A DNA stretch of 64,000 nt from Xanthostigma xanthostigma. Its lineage: Eukaryota > Arthropoda > Insecta > Raphidioptera > Raphidiidae. Positions 11,501 through 20,539 of this stretch are shown piece by piece. The notes beneath the pieces were generated by a model. It searched no databases, was not told where the DNA came from, and saw nothing but the letters and a program-made list of their open reading frames with translations. Within the stretch, counting starts at the first letter, position 1, and the number at the start of each line of letters is the position of its first letter. The stretch is from the NCBI GenBank assembly GCA_963575645.1, contig OY754468.1, positions 11,532,001 through 11,596,000 on the forward strand, written 5' to 3'. A program made the position numbers and the translations under genes.

Positions 11501-11674
11501 AATGCGATCTGCAATATTTTCGTTACAACAGTTGATATTAGCTCCAGAGTCCAGTAGTGCCAGAAAGGAAAGGTCTTTAACTTTTAAATTAATTACGGGT
11601 AATTGAAAAGTCAATAATTGATTGGTATCTTTTATTTGATTAACGCAACCCGTCGCAGGTTGCGGTATTATTCG
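8528..11674 (-). CDS. pol: Pol of gypsy element 1 (PR-RT-RNase H-IN)
   Basis: This is the retrotransposon polyprotein. Counting from the TTG leucine codon at 11614, the order is protease (LLDSGA, ~21), reverse transcriptase with YFDD (~337) in the YxDD site, RNase H (RCDASDIALGA, ~482), and integrase with an HHCC zinc finger (CEACQTC, ~730) and the D, D, E residues in IDFCGP (~760), SDNASVF (~817) and MVERSMRDLK (~853). No chromodomain or env frame follows. There is no ATG at the start: position 11614 is TTG and the frame stays open upstream into gag. Expression therefore needs the -1 shift at 11674-11680, after which CGA is the first pol codon. No stop or frameshift interrupts it, so it is probably active or recently so. 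Confidence 0.93.
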   Translation of the reverse strand, partial: RIIPQPATGCVNQIKDTNQLLTFQLPVINLKVKDLSFLALLDSGANINCCNENIADRIVKYRYGYFRSTSSSVKLPGGHTICINQELITIIKISKYTWKLSFAIIPNLNPNFIIGVKTLRYMKSFLDFVDNCLRFHFDPEIFVPFTNKSNANCYDLASMLEQPVLLSEDLQHRLQMLITEFNDTITTTLGKVRNYKYKIILKDPTPIHQPPFALTPPKAAAMREHIKKLIDLDVIEPSLSPYSSPCFLIPKKDGGRRLVVDYRKVNQRICYDAYPVPRPESVFQCLQGAKIFSKLDLNMAYHQLELHPESKPITAFATTFAAYQYKFLPFGLAVSPAALNRIINHIFGDLHYKFVTNYFDDLLIYSATPEEHLQHLHTVFSRLRQHGFTVNPSKIHLFMARVSCLGFMISEQGCHINPEKVEAIQRLPIPVNLKQLQTFLGMTSYFSRFIENFSEKAAPLNNLKRKNIKFVMGPHQLQAVHDIKTALSTAPVLKFPDFDRTFILRCDASDIALGAVLLQEFEDGLHPIIYASRKLSETEKRYIVLEREALGIIYAIEKFQDYLLGRHFILQVDNEALSWMLRHPKQLGKVGRWVLKLSRFDFTVQHIRGPLNNVADALSRLYPDTEVNSNPIVQEDEVINNLHEIPDSFLTLKRHQEADPETQLIMRRLHRREDVTGYVLRDGLLMKLIGKNKLKRIVVPSSVRNMLLYYFHDLDAQHPGVTKSYRAIARRFWWKNLFQDVRQYVRSCEACQTCKASNLPVGAPMCSTVPNTPFQRVYIDFCGPLIRSTAGNRYVLVALDAFSKWIEVIPCSRASANITTKKLVALWCRYGPPQMIVSDNASVFRSDLFRRMTLSWGIRHIFTAPYQPTSNMVERSMRDLKASLSVMMRTCADNHRNWDKFLPLFSYSHNSNVSESTNLSPAKIFLGRELPKPLDLQWEIPNFLDPDPHVAPEEIHQNLQKAHRKVKQLFDLKHPERHQFHEGQLVLQRRHIQVKPGDAMGAKFVARWSESRRILHFTTPSSCVVQSTEDPTREYRVHVSQLRPFFQR

Positions 11675-12615
11675 TTTTTTGAATTGGGCGAATAATTTCT
11701 GTTTTCACTTGCTCTTGATCTCCGACGACATTCTCGTATTGAGTGTCCCTCCATCTTGCAATATGCACAATGAGGACGTGGAATGCTGGTAGCCGTCGTC
11801 TTGATATTTGCCTCGCCTTCACGTTTTCTTGCCGCTTCAACTAGAGACTCCATTTCGTCTATTCGTCTTGCCATAATTTGCAGGTGAATTAATGAAGTTG
11901 GAATTGATTCATTTTTAATTTTAAGCAAGGTTGTCACATTCGCATGAGTCCACACGTGCAGTACTAATTCTTGTTCTGAAATGTTAGCTTGGAGAACTTG
12001 AGCTTTTCTATGAATATCTGAAATGTATTTCTTGAAATTTTCCTCTGGGTTTTGATATCTTCGAACAAGCGACTCGATTAACCGGCTTCTAGTGATTATC
12101 GGAATAAAAGTGTCGAGTAACTGTGACTTCAACAATGTCCAGTTGGAACCCTTCGACGTAGCATCAGCCCACCAGATTCTAAGTTCGCCTTCGAGACGTG
12201 TGACCAAAGCAACAAGTAAAGACGATTCAGTTGCTATTTTCAAATCAATTAATCCTTGAACTTGTTCAATGAAATCAATAACAAGTCTTGGATCTTCTCC
12301 AGAACACAACTTGATTTGATCAATTAAGGCTTTGTATTCTGGTTTGACATCTTGATTCTGTTTTAAAATGTGCTTCGTGAGAGTTTCAGACAAATGACGC
12401 AGCTCAACAACTTGATCTACTAAACTTGAAGTTAAACGCATATGAACCGATGTGGCCATAGCGAGTGGTGACGGTGTGTGCGTAGAACTTGATCCCGAAT
12501 TTTCTTTTTCTTGTGAGGTCTTGACCGTTGATGGATTAACATTTTCTGGCGAAGTGAACTTATCGTCGTCTTCCGAGGAGTCCATGTCATTCTTTTTACT
12601 TCGAGTTTGTGGCAT
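11668..12615 (-). CDS. gag: Gag of gypsy element 1
   Basis: The 315-residue protein begins MPQTRSKKNDMDSSEDDD. Its middle, capsid-like region (about 80-260) is helical-looking, followed by a single CCHC zinc knuckle CAYCKMEGHSIREC (~280) and a basic tail. Gag forms the particle and binds the genomic RNA. The stop TAA at 11668-11670 follows the slippery heptamer by one codon (AAC GAA TAA). It is identical in sequence to the gag of element 2. Confidence 0.93.
   Translation of the reverse strand: MPQTRSKKNDMDSSEDDDKFTSPENVNPSTVKTSQEKENSGSSSTHTPSPLAMATSVHMRLTSSLVDQVVELRHLSETLTKHILKQNQDVKPEYKALIDQIKLCSGEDPRLVIDFIEQVQGLIDLKIATESSLLVALVTRLEGELRIWWADATSKGSNWTLLKSQLLDTFIPIITRSRLIESLVRRYQNPEENFKKYISDIHRKAQVLQANISEQELVLHVWTHANVTTLLKIKNESIPTSLIHLQIMARRIDEMESLVEAARKREGEANIKTTATSIPRPHCAYCKMEGHSIRECRRRSRASENRNYSPNSKNE
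11674..11680 (-). promoter_or_regulatory. -1 ribosomal frameshift heptamer A AAA AAC
   Basis: In the gag frame the minus strand reads TCA AAA AAC GAA TAA. This is the canonical X XXY YYZ heptamer in the right phase. Pol is in the -1 frame and is open across the site. The same site is at 16706-16712 in element 2. Confidence 0.88.
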
Positions 12616-12900
12616 ATTTGACAGAATTCACAAAAAAATGACAATAACACAAATACTTTTTTAAAAAATTAGTGCGACCGAGTAAGAAATAAAATTATTT
12701 TCGAAAAAAATTATATTTCAAGGAGAAAAAACGTATTTATATTGACCTTTTAAACTTGAAAAATGAAACCTATTATCTGACACGGATTATGCAATCAATT
12801 GTACAAATTTATTGAAATGAATTTAAATTTATCAAACACGAATTATCGCCAAAATATTAATTCTATAAATTAAACTAAATTTTAGTAAAAAAGGAACTAC

Positions 12901-12912
12901 GCTCTGCTACCC
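12901..12912 (-). promoter_or_regulatory. primer binding site of element 1, one terminal mismatch
   Basis: The minus strand reads GGGTAGCAGAGC, three bases inside the 5' LTR. Element 2 has TGGTAGCAGAGC, complementary to the 3' end of eukaryotic initiator tRNA-Met (…GCUCUGCUACCA). The first base here is changed (T to G), so pairing with the final A of CCA is lost. Confidence 0.7.
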
Positions 12913-12915
12913 TTC

Positions 12916-13471
12916 TGAGGCGTTATGGAAAAATTATTAGGAATAACGCCGGATCCGTAGATCGATTTAAGAATAGAATAAACAAAATTAATCTATTTAA
13001 AAAAATATATACTAAAATTCAATACCAAAAACAAATTCAATTTACAATACAATAGGTTTACATATTAAACATAATTATTTAAATTTTACCATATCGCGAA
13101 TTACCAGATTTTAACAAGAATTAGTCAAAAATTAATTTACATCAAAAAAACAGTTATTGAAAGTTATCAATAGAAGTTATTAAAACTTCTGATGAATAAT
13201 GGAAAGAATTTATAATTTAAATTTTTAAATGTATTCCTCGGTCGCAACTAAAAGACTGAGGCATTTTTTCAAAAAAACTTTTTGATTTCAAGAATTTTTA
13301 AATATTACATAATTATAATTACCTTTCAAAATTATTATAGAAATTATAATTTTGATAGGTGTTTAATAAGTAGCCTACCCTGAAGGGAATTTACGATATG
13401 GTTTTTTTGATGACAATAAATATACAAATATTACAATTCAATTATTATACACGAACATATAAATCGTTGCA
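12916..13471 (-). repeat. 5' LTR of element 1
   Basis: 556 bp, almost identical to 7938-8493; one difference noticed (aaaattc against aaaattt). It is followed by aaat, the target duplication, and then by the rest of element 2's interrupted LTR. Confidence 0.95.
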
Positions 13472-13475
13472 AAAT

Positions 13476-13525
13476 ATACAAATATTACAATTCAATTATT
13501 ATACACGAACATATAAATCGTTGCA
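13476..13525 (-). repeat. 3' LTR of element 2, displaced last part
   Basis: These 50 bp (atacaaatatt...cgttgca) complete the LTR broken at 7937. Without this explanation they look like a 54-bp tandem duplication of the LTR end. Confidence 0.92.
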
Positions 13526-13544
13526 TTCTCCCCCTCAAAAAAAA
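13526..13544 (-). promoter_or_regulatory. polypurine tract of element 2
   Basis: It has the same TTTTTTTTGAGGGGGAGAA sequence and position as in element 1, and adjoins the displaced LTR end. Confidence 0.85.
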
Positions 13545-13559
13545 GCGCCTTGGCGGCTT

Positions 13560-16500
13560 TTAGCGTTGGAAGAATGGCCGGAGTTGACTAACATGAACTC
13601 GATACTCCCGTGTAGGATCCTCTGTACTCTGGACTACGCAGGAAGATGGCGTAGTGAAATGTAAAATACGACGAGGCTCACTCCATCTTGCCACAAACTT
13701 GGCTCCCATTGCGTCACCTGGTTTCACTTGTATATGTCGGCGCTGCAATACCAACTGACCTTCATGGAATTGATGACGCTCTGGATGTTTAAGATCGAAA
13801 AGCTGTTTCACCTTGCGATGAGCTTTCTGGAGATTTTGATGAATTTCTTCTGGCGCCACGTGTGGATCTGGATCAAGAAAATTGGGAATTTCCCACTGCA
13901 AATCAAGCGGCTTCGGCAATTCTCGTCCTAGAAAAATTTTAGCAGGAGATAAATTAGTGGACTCAGACACATTACTATTATGCGAATAAGAAAATAGTGG
14001 AAGAAATTTATCCCAGTTTCTATGATTATCTGCGCAGGTACGCATCATTACGGACAGCGAGGCTTTCAAGTCGCGCATGGATCTTTCAACCATGTTCGAT
14101 GTTGGCTGGTAAGGCGCAGTGAATATATGTCTGATGCCCCAGGACAACGTCATGCGACGAAATAAATCGCTGCGAAAAACGGACGCATTATCAGAGACGA
14201 TCATTTGAGGTGGCCCATAGCGACACCAGAGCGCGACCAACTTCTTTGTTGTTATGTTGGCTGAGGCCCTCGAACATGGGATGACTTCAATCCATTTAGA
14301 GAATGCATCCAAGGCGACGAGAACGTAACGATTTCCAGCAGTTGATCGAATGAGCGGTCCACAGAAATCAATGTAAACACGCTGGAATGGTGTGTTCGGG
14401 ACAGTGGAACACATCGGCGCTCCCACAGGTAAATTTGATGCCTTACATGTTTGACAGGCTTCACAGCTTCTCACGTACTGTCTCACGTCTTGAAAAAGGT
14501 TTTTCCACCAAAAACGACGAGCTATTGCTCTGTAACTCTTAGTGACTCCAGGATGTTGAGCATCGAGGTCGTGAAAATAATACAGGAGCATGTTACGGAC
14601 CGATGATGGTGCCACAATTCTCTTAAGTTTGTTTTTACCAATTAGTTTCATCAGGAGTCCATCTCGTAAGACATAACCTGTGACATCTTCACGCCTATGT
14701 AAACGGCGCATGATGAGTTGTGTCTCCGGGTCGGCTTCCTGATGACGCTTCAATGTTAAAAAACTATCCGGTATTTCATGTAAATTATTAATTACTTCGT
14801 CTTCTTGAACAATCGGATTGGAATTGACTTCAGTGTCTGGATAAAGACGGCTTAAAGCATCGGCAACATTATTCAATGGGCCTCGTATGTGTTGAACCGT
14901 AAAATCGAATCGTGATAGTTTCAACACCCATCGACCGACTTTTCCCAATTGTTTTGGATGACGTAACATCCAGGATAGCGCTTCGTTATCAACTTGAAGA
15001 ATGAAGTGTCTGCCCAGTAAATAATCTTGAAATTTTTCGATTGCGTATATAATACCCAGCGCTTCTCTTTCTAATACAATATATCTCTTCTCTGTTTCTG
15101 ATAACTTTCGCGAAGCGTATATGATTGGATGGAGTCCATCTTCAAACTCTTGAAGTAGCACCGCTCCTAGCGCTATGTCGGATGCGTCACATCGCAGAAT
15201 GAAAGTACGATCGAAATCGGGAAATTTCAAGACAGGTGCAGTCGACAACGCTGTTTTGATATCGTGTACTGCTTGGAGTTGATGCGGCCCCATGACAAAT
15301 TTGATATTCTTTCGTTTAAGATTATTTAGAGGCGCTGCTTTCTCGCTGAAGTTTTCGATGAAACGGGAAAAATACGAGGTCATTCCCAGAAATGTTTGAA
15401 GTTGCTTTAAATTGACTGGTATAGGTAATCGTTGTATTGCTTCCACCTTTTCCGGATTTATATGACAGCCTTGTTCTGATATCATAAATCCCAGACAACT
15501 AACTCTTGCCATGAACAAATGAATTTTACTAGGATTGACTGTAAATCCATGCTGCCGAAGACGAGAGAAAACTGTATGTAGATGTTGAAGATGCTCTTCG
15601 GGCGTGGCTGAATAAATTAGCAAATCGTCGAAGTAATTCGTTACAAATTTATAATGTAAGTCGCCAAAAATATGATTAATGATTCTGTTTAGTGCCGCTG
15701 GAGACACCGCTAATCCAAAAGGTAAGAATTTATATTGATATGCGGCAAAAGTAGTCGCAAAAGCCGTAATTGGCTTTGATTCAGGATGCAGTTCTAGCTG
15801 ATGATACGCCATGTTGAGATCCAGCTTACTAAAAATTTTTGCTCCCTGTAAGCATTGAAAAACCGACTCCGGTCTAGGTACTGGATATGCGTCATAGCAG
15901 ATTCTCTGGTTCACTTTACGGTAATCAACGACTAGACGACGTCCACCATCCTTCTTAGGTATCAGAAAACAAGGACTTGAGTACGGTGACAAACTAGGCT
16001 CGATGACATCCAAGTCAATTAATTTTTTGATATGTTCTCGCATAGCCGCTGCTTTTGGAGGAGTAAGTGCAAACGGAAGTTGATGTATCGGCGTAGGATC
16101 TTTTAGAATAATTTTGTATTTATAATTTCTGACTTTTCCAAGAGTAGTTGTGATCGTATCGTTGAATTCTGTTATTAACATTTGTAGACGATGCTGTAGA
16201 TCTTCAGACAGTAGGACCGGCTGCTCCAACATAGACGCAAGATCGTAACAATTAGCATTCGATTTATTGGTAAAAGGAACAAAAATTTCCGGATCGAAAT
16301 GAAATCGAAGGCAGTTATCAACAAAATCTAGGAAGGATTTCATATATCGAAGCGTTTTAACACCAATAATGAAATTTGGATTTAAATTAGGAATAATTGC
16401 AAAGGATAGCTTCCAGGTATATTTGGAAATTTTAATAATTGTGATTAATTCTTGATTTATGCATATAGTATGTCCTCCAGGAAGTTTAACCGACGACGAC

Positions 16501-16706
16501 GTGGATCGAAAATATCCGTAGCGATATTTCACAATGCGATCTGCAATATTTTCGTTACAACAGTTGATATTAGCTCCAGAGTCCAGTAGTGCCAGAAAGG
16601 AAAGGTCTTTAACTTTTAAATTAATTACGGGTAATTGAAAAGTCAATAATTGATTGGTATCTTTTATTTGATTAACGCAACCCGTCGCAGGTTGCGGTAT
16701 TATTCG
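13560..16706 (-). CDS. pol: Pol of gypsy element 2 (PR-RT-RNase H-IN)
   Basis: It has the same architecture as the element 1 Pol, with intact protease DSG, RT YFDD, RNase H and integrase HHCC/DDE motifs. Three residues differ: HQL for HQP before the RT domain, IVAPSS for IVVPSS ahead of the integrase zinc finger, and SEPRR for SESRR near the C-terminus. It is reached by the same -1 shift (first pol codon at 16706). Its coding sequence is uninterrupted, although the element's 3' LTR is split by element 1, which probably prevents normal 3'-end formation from this copy. Confidence 0.93.
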   Translation of the reverse strand, partial: RIIPQPATGCVNQIKDTNQLLTFQLPVINLKVKDLSFLALLDSGANINCCNENIADRIVKYRYGYFRSTSSSVKLPGGHTICINQELITIIKISKYTWKLSFAIIPNLNPNFIIGVKTLRYMKSFLDFVDNCLRFHFDPEIFVPFTNKSNANCYDLASMLEQPVLLSEDLQHRLQMLITEFNDTITTTLGKVRNYKYKIILKDPTPIHQLPFALTPPKAAAMREHIKKLIDLDVIEPSLSPYSSPCFLIPKKDGGRRLVVDYRKVNQRICYDAYPVPRPESVFQCLQGAKIFSKLDLNMAYHQLELHPESKPITAFATTFAAYQYKFLPFGLAVSPAALNRIINHIFGDLHYKFVTNYFDDLLIYSATPEEHLQHLHTVFSRLRQHGFTVNPSKIHLFMARVSCLGFMISEQGCHINPEKVEAIQRLPIPVNLKQLQTFLGMTSYFSRFIENFSEKAAPLNNLKRKNIKFVMGPHQLQAVHDIKTALSTAPVLKFPDFDRTFILRCDASDIALGAVLLQEFEDGLHPIIYASRKLSETEKRYIVLEREALGIIYAIEKFQDYLLGRHFILQVDNEALSWMLRHPKQLGKVGRWVLKLSRFDFTVQHIRGPLNNVADALSRLYPDTEVNSNPIVQEDEVINNLHEIPDSFLTLKRHQEADPETQLIMRRLHRREDVTGYVLRDGLLMKLIGKNKLKRIVAPSSVRNMLLYYFHDLDAQHPGVTKSYRAIARRFWWKNLFQDVRQYVRSCEACQTCKASNLPVGAPMCSTVPNTPFQRVYIDFCGPLIRSTAGNRYVLVALDAFSKWIEVIPCSRASANITTKKLVALWCRYGPPQMIVSDNASVFRSDLFRRMTLSWGIRHIFTAPYQPTSNMVERSMRDLKASLSVMMRTCADNHRNWDKFLPLFSYSHNSNVSESTNLSPAKIFLGRELPKPLDLQWEIPNFLDPDPHVAPEEIHQNLQKAHRKVKQLFDLKHPERHQFHEGQLVLQRRHIQVKPGDAMGAKFVARWSEPRRILHFTTPSSCVVQSTEDPTREYRVHVSQLRPFFQR

Positions 16707-17647
16707 TTTTTTGAATTGGGCGAATAATTTCTGTTTTCACTTGCTCTTGATCTCCGACGACATTCTCGTATTGAGTGTCCCTCCATCTTGCAATATGCAC
16801 AATGAGGACGTGGAATGCTGGTAGCCGTCGTCTTGATATTTGCCTCGCCTTCACGTTTTCTTGCCGCTTCAACTAGAGACTCCATTTCGTCTATTCGTCT
16901 TGCCATAATTTGCAGGTGAATTAATGAAGTTGGAATTGATTCATTTTTAATTTTAAGCAAGGTTGTCACATTCGCATGAGTCCACACGTGCAGTACTAAT
17001 TCTTGTTCTGAAATGTTAGCTTGGAGAACTTGAGCTTTTCTATGAATATCTGAAATGTATTTCTTGAAATTTTCCTCTGGGTTTTGATATCTTCGAACAA
17101 GCGACTCGATTAACCGGCTTCTAGTGATTATCGGAATAAAAGTGTCGAGTAACTGTGACTTCAACAATGTCCAGTTGGAACCCTTCGACGTAGCATCAGC
17201 CCACCAGATTCTAAGTTCGCCTTCGAGACGTGTGACCAAAGCAACAAGTAAAGACGATTCAGTTGCTATTTTCAAATCAATTAATCCTTGAACTTGTTCA
17301 ATGAAATCAATAACAAGTCTTGGATCTTCTCCAGAACACAACTTGATTTGATCAATTAAGGCTTTGTATTCTGGTTTGACATCTTGATTCTGTTTTAAAA
17401 TGTGCTTCGTGAGAGTTTCAGACAAATGACGCAGCTCAACAACTTGATCTACTAAACTTGAAGTTAAACGCATATGAACCGATGTGGCCATAGCGAGTGG
17501 TGACGGTGTGTGCGTAGAACTTGATCCCGAATTTTCTTTTTCTTGTGAGGTCTTGACCGTTGATGGATTAACATTTTCTGGCGAAGTGAACTTATCGTCG
17601 TCTTCCGAGGAGTCCATGTCATTCTTTTTACTTCGAGTTTGTGGCAT
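16700..17647 (-). CDS. gag: Gag of gypsy element 2
   Basis: 315 residues, identical in protein sequence to the copy at 11668-12615, with one CCHC knuckle near residue 280. The start ATG lies about 300 bp inside the 5' LTR, leaving a long AT-rich leader (17648-17946) with no open frame of note. Identity to its sister implies little time since both inserted, or gene conversion between them. Confidence 0.93.
   Translation of the reverse strand: MPQTRSKKNDMDSSEDDDKFTSPENVNPSTVKTSQEKENSGSSSTHTPSPLAMATSVHMRLTSSLVDQVVELRHLSETLTKHILKQNQDVKPEYKALIDQIKLCSGEDPRLVIDFIEQVQGLIDLKIATESSLLVALVTRLEGELRIWWADATSKGSNWTLLKSQLLDTFIPIITRSRLIESLVRRYQNPEENFKKYISDIHRKAQVLQANISEQELVLHVWTHANVTTLLKIKNESIPTSLIHLQIMARRIDEMESLVEAARKREGEANIKTTATSIPRPHCAYCKMEGHSIRECRRRSRASENRNYSPNSKNE
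16706..16712 (-). promoter_or_regulatory. -1 ribosomal frameshift heptamer A AAA AAC
   Basis: Same position and phase as in element 1, one codon before the gag stop. Confidence 0.88.
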
Positions 17648-17931
17648 ATTTGACAGAATTCACAAAAAAATGACAATAACACAAATACTTTTTTAAAAAA
17701 TTAGTGCGACCGAGTAAGAAATAAAATTATTTTCGAAAAAAATTATATTTCAAGGAGAAAAAACGTATTTATATTGACCTTTTAAACTTGAAAAATGAAA
17801 CCTATTATCTGACACGGATTATGCAATCAATTGTACAAATTTATTGAAATGAATTTAAATTTATCAAACACGAATTATCGCCAAAATATTAATTCTATAA
17901 ATTAAACTAAATTTTAGTAAAAAAGGAACTT

Positions 17932-17943
17932 GCTCTGCTACCA
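17932..17943 (-). promoter_or_regulatory. primer binding site (initiator tRNA-Met type)
   Basis: The minus strand reads TGGTAGCAGAGC three bases inside the 5' LTR. It is complementary to the acceptor end of eukaryotic initiator tRNA-Met. The following AAGTT is compatible with continued pairing. Confidence 0.75.
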
Positions 17944-17946
17944 TTC

Positions 17947-18501
17947 TGAGGCGTTATGGAAAAATTATTAGGAATAACGCCGGATTCGTAGATCGATTTA
18001 AGAATAGAATAAACAAAATTAATCTATTTAAAAAAATATATACTAAAATTTAATACCAAAAACAAATTCAATTTACAATACAATAGGTTTACATATTAAA
18101 CATAATTATTTAAATTTTACCATATCGCGAATTACCAGATTTTAACAAGAATTAGTCAAAAATTAATTTATATCAAAAAAACAGTTATTGAAAGTTATCA
18201 ATAGAAGTTATTAAAACTTCTGATGAATAATGGAAAGAATTTATAATTTAAATTTTTAAATGTATTCCTCGGTCGCAACTAAAAGACTGAGGCATTTTTC
18301 AAAAAAACTTTTTGATTTCAAGAATTTTTAAATATTACATAATTATAATTACCTTTCAAAATTATTATAGAAATTATAATTTTGATAGGTGTTTAATAAG
18401 TAGCCTACCCTGAAGGGAATTTACGATATGGTTTTTTTGATGACAATAAATATACAAATATTACAATTCAATTATTATACACGAACATATAAATCGTTGC
18501 A
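17947..18501 (-). repeat. 5' LTR of element 2
   Basis: 555 bp, TG...CA ends. It matches the rejoined 3' LTR except for about one base (ggattcg against ggatccg). Confidence 0.95.
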
Positions 18502-18560
18502 AGTCGACGAGGAAAACGGCGGCAATCCAGTATATTATATAATGAGAAATGATAAGGAAT
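18502..18560 (+). repeat. dispersed repeat D, right half
   Basis: agtcgacgaggaaaacggcg continues the repeat interrupted at 7432. Confidence 0.7.
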
Positions 18561-18848
18561 TTGAGTGGATCAATAAGCCTGTCGTTTTATACGGTCAAGT
18601 TTTACTGACGATAATTGACATTTAGAAGCTGGGAATGACATAATATTCCAGAGCTCTGCCCTAATTGCATGTATTGAATACCAACATTGTACCATTGTAC
18701 ACCTACGTGGTTTAAATTGATCTCGACAAGGGATTGGCAATACTTTGAAATACTACAATCGTTTAGTTCAGATCGCGATTAATCTAGGTCACAACGAGGC
18801 TATAGACTTCGGTTGTCGAGCGTCTATATATACAACTTAACTTCACCG

Positions 18849-18900
18849 AGCGGGGTATAGTAGTGGTGAGAGCACTAGATTCGCATTCGGAAGGTACCCT
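18849..18900 (+). repeat. tRNA-like 5' segment (possibly tRNA-Ala derived)
   Basis: ggggtatagtagtggtgaga resembles a D-arm/A-box, and a following loop ttcgcat would carry a CGC anticodon. No B-box or acceptor end follows, so it is a fragment or part of a SINE, not a tRNA gene. Confidence 0.35.
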
Positions 18901-19264
18901 CTCGCCGAGAAACGGTAATTCCTGTATAGGCCATCTTGAAGCTTTCGATGGTTTCCATCAATAATTCCAGATAAATATCGAGATGGTTCCTTATTCAAGG
19001 CCATGGTCGATTACCTGTCAAACCCTATGCTCGAAATTTGTCTACCTTATCCTAATGTCCTAAAATTCCTTCATTCGTCCATTGATATTAATTAAGTGGA
19101 AGTTTAAAAATGTAGAAAATAACGGGAAGTTTTGATAGATGAGAAATAGTAATGGTGCGAATGGCGTCTGTTATGACATAAAGTCTAAAAAACGGACGTT
19201 AAACACGTTATTATTATTTATCTGGGAGCTCACGACTGCTTTTTGACGCGAACTGTAAAACACG

Positions 19265-19515
19265 TTTTTAGTTAGGACAAAAATAATCTAGTCTTCGACC
19301 AAAATCCTTAGGAAATGTGAAAATAAAATCAGGGAAGTGACACCACCGTACGAAAGTCATCCACCGAAACAAACCCAGCCCAAATTTCGACATAACACGA
19401 GTCAGTTTTCAGTTAGGACGAAAATAATCTGGTCTTCGGCCACAATCCTTAGGAAACATGAAAATAAAATCAGGGAAGGTGACGTCGTACGAAAGTCATC
19501 TCACCGAAACAAACC
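19265..19515. repeat. diverged tandem duplication, ~139-bp period
   Basis: The block agttaggacaaaaataatct...ccgaaacaaac at 19270-19375 recurs at 19408-19515 with scattered changes. The 71-codon frame here spans it and is repeat-derived. Confidence 0.7.
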
Positions 19516-19849
19516 GGACGTGCATGAACTGCGCACTTTCTTAATCTTTTAATGAGGGTTCGTTTTAGTATTACCTGTAATACTTAACATGAATTCCGCA
19601 CTAGTTCTTCAGATTTGTTTTGTGGAGGTGCTTGCTAAAGTACTCTAGCGTCTGATATTCATTATGAATTCAGTTTTTGAGTATAGTGAAAGAGGAAACG
19701 AAGTTTTGGTTTTGAAAGGTGTAAAGTTTTCCTTTTCGAAGGTTTTAAAAAATGGAGAGTCGTTTTGGCGCTGTGCTTTTAAAACTTGCAGAGCTGTTAA
19801 GTTTTATTTTTCATTCCTTTGATCATACATAATTATTATTAAAATTGCC

Positions 19850-19952
19850 TGGTGCGCAGTTCGTGCACTGTGAATTTTTATGTTCTTTTGTACAGTGCGC
19901 AGTTCGTGTAATAAAGATTAGGAGCCAGGTATACAGTGCGCAGTTCGAGGTC
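19850..19952. repeat. three copies of a (cag)tgcgcagttcg motif
   Basis: tgcgcagttcg recurs at about 19854, 19895 and 19938 with ~41-43 bp spacing. Confidence 0.6.
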
Positions 19953-20539
19953 GTCGAACAAACCCAGCCCTAATTTAACAACGCGAGTCAGTGAAAGCTG
20001 GTATCAACGTCGCAGTGCAGGGTTCATTAAGCACGTTGCACAAATAAATGATACGCCGAACCCACGTTAAAATGTCGTCAATAAAATACACAGTTATTGC
20101 GTGTTTGGTTCGAGGTGTCAATTAATAAAACATCAATTATACGATTTAATCAGATGCGTGTTGAAACTATATCGCCGGCAATTTGGTTGTACAATTAAAT
20201 CACCAATTTTAAATAAATTACATTTTTGTCTGTTATGGTTTGTCCAAAATACGAAGTGAAACTTCTTTACGTCACTCTGTCCGATTTGTGCAAAAGACGC
20301 GCTCAAAACGATTTTTATATTATTTCGCATTTAAAGATCGACATATGATTTTTTGTATAGGATCTATGAATGTGACTTGGTGGGTTTTCCGCTTAACATA
20401 GCAAAAATAAATAAATGCCTCCGTCTAACTTCAATAGAGATTTAGAGAAATTCCAACGCACAAAAACCCATTAGTATGACTGAAATGCTAATATAAAAGT
20501 TTATCTTATGTTATGCCGATAATTCGATTTGACAGCTCT

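Larger units (their letters stand above)
7938..13471 (-). mobile_element. Ty3/gypsy element 1 (inner, youngest)
   Basis: Two 556-bp LTRs (7938-8493 and 12916-13471) enclose gag and pol, with a 4-bp target duplication aaat. I see only about one base difference between the LTRs, so insertion was recent. Its protein products differ from those of element 2 at three pol residues and at none in gag. It inserted after element 2, because it interrupts that element's LTR. Confidence 0.93.
7433..18501 (-). mobile_element. Ty3/gypsy element 2 (outer), interrupted by a second copy
   Basis: The outer element consists of its 3' LTR (7433-7937 continued at 13476-13525), an internal region (13526-17946) and its 5' LTR (17947-18501). 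It is flanked by agtc on both sides. The two parts of the 3' LTR sum to 555 bp, equal to the 5' LTR. Element 1 (7938-13471) sits inside the 3' LTR with its own 4-bp duplication aaat (7934-7937 and 13472-13475). Subtype markers agree: the split LTR and 17947-18501 share two variants (ttatatc, and a shorter t-run in gaggcattttt), while the two inner LTRs share the alternatives. Confidence 0.93.

Noticed and set aside
8528-11614. Pol starting at an ATG at 11614
   Set aside because: That codon is TTG and the frame is open upstream into gag, with a -1 slippery site. A separate start is not supported.
13421-13525. 54-bp tandem duplication at the end of an LTR
   Set aside because: It is the 4-bp target duplication plus the displaced last 50 bp of the outer element's LTR, split by the inner element.
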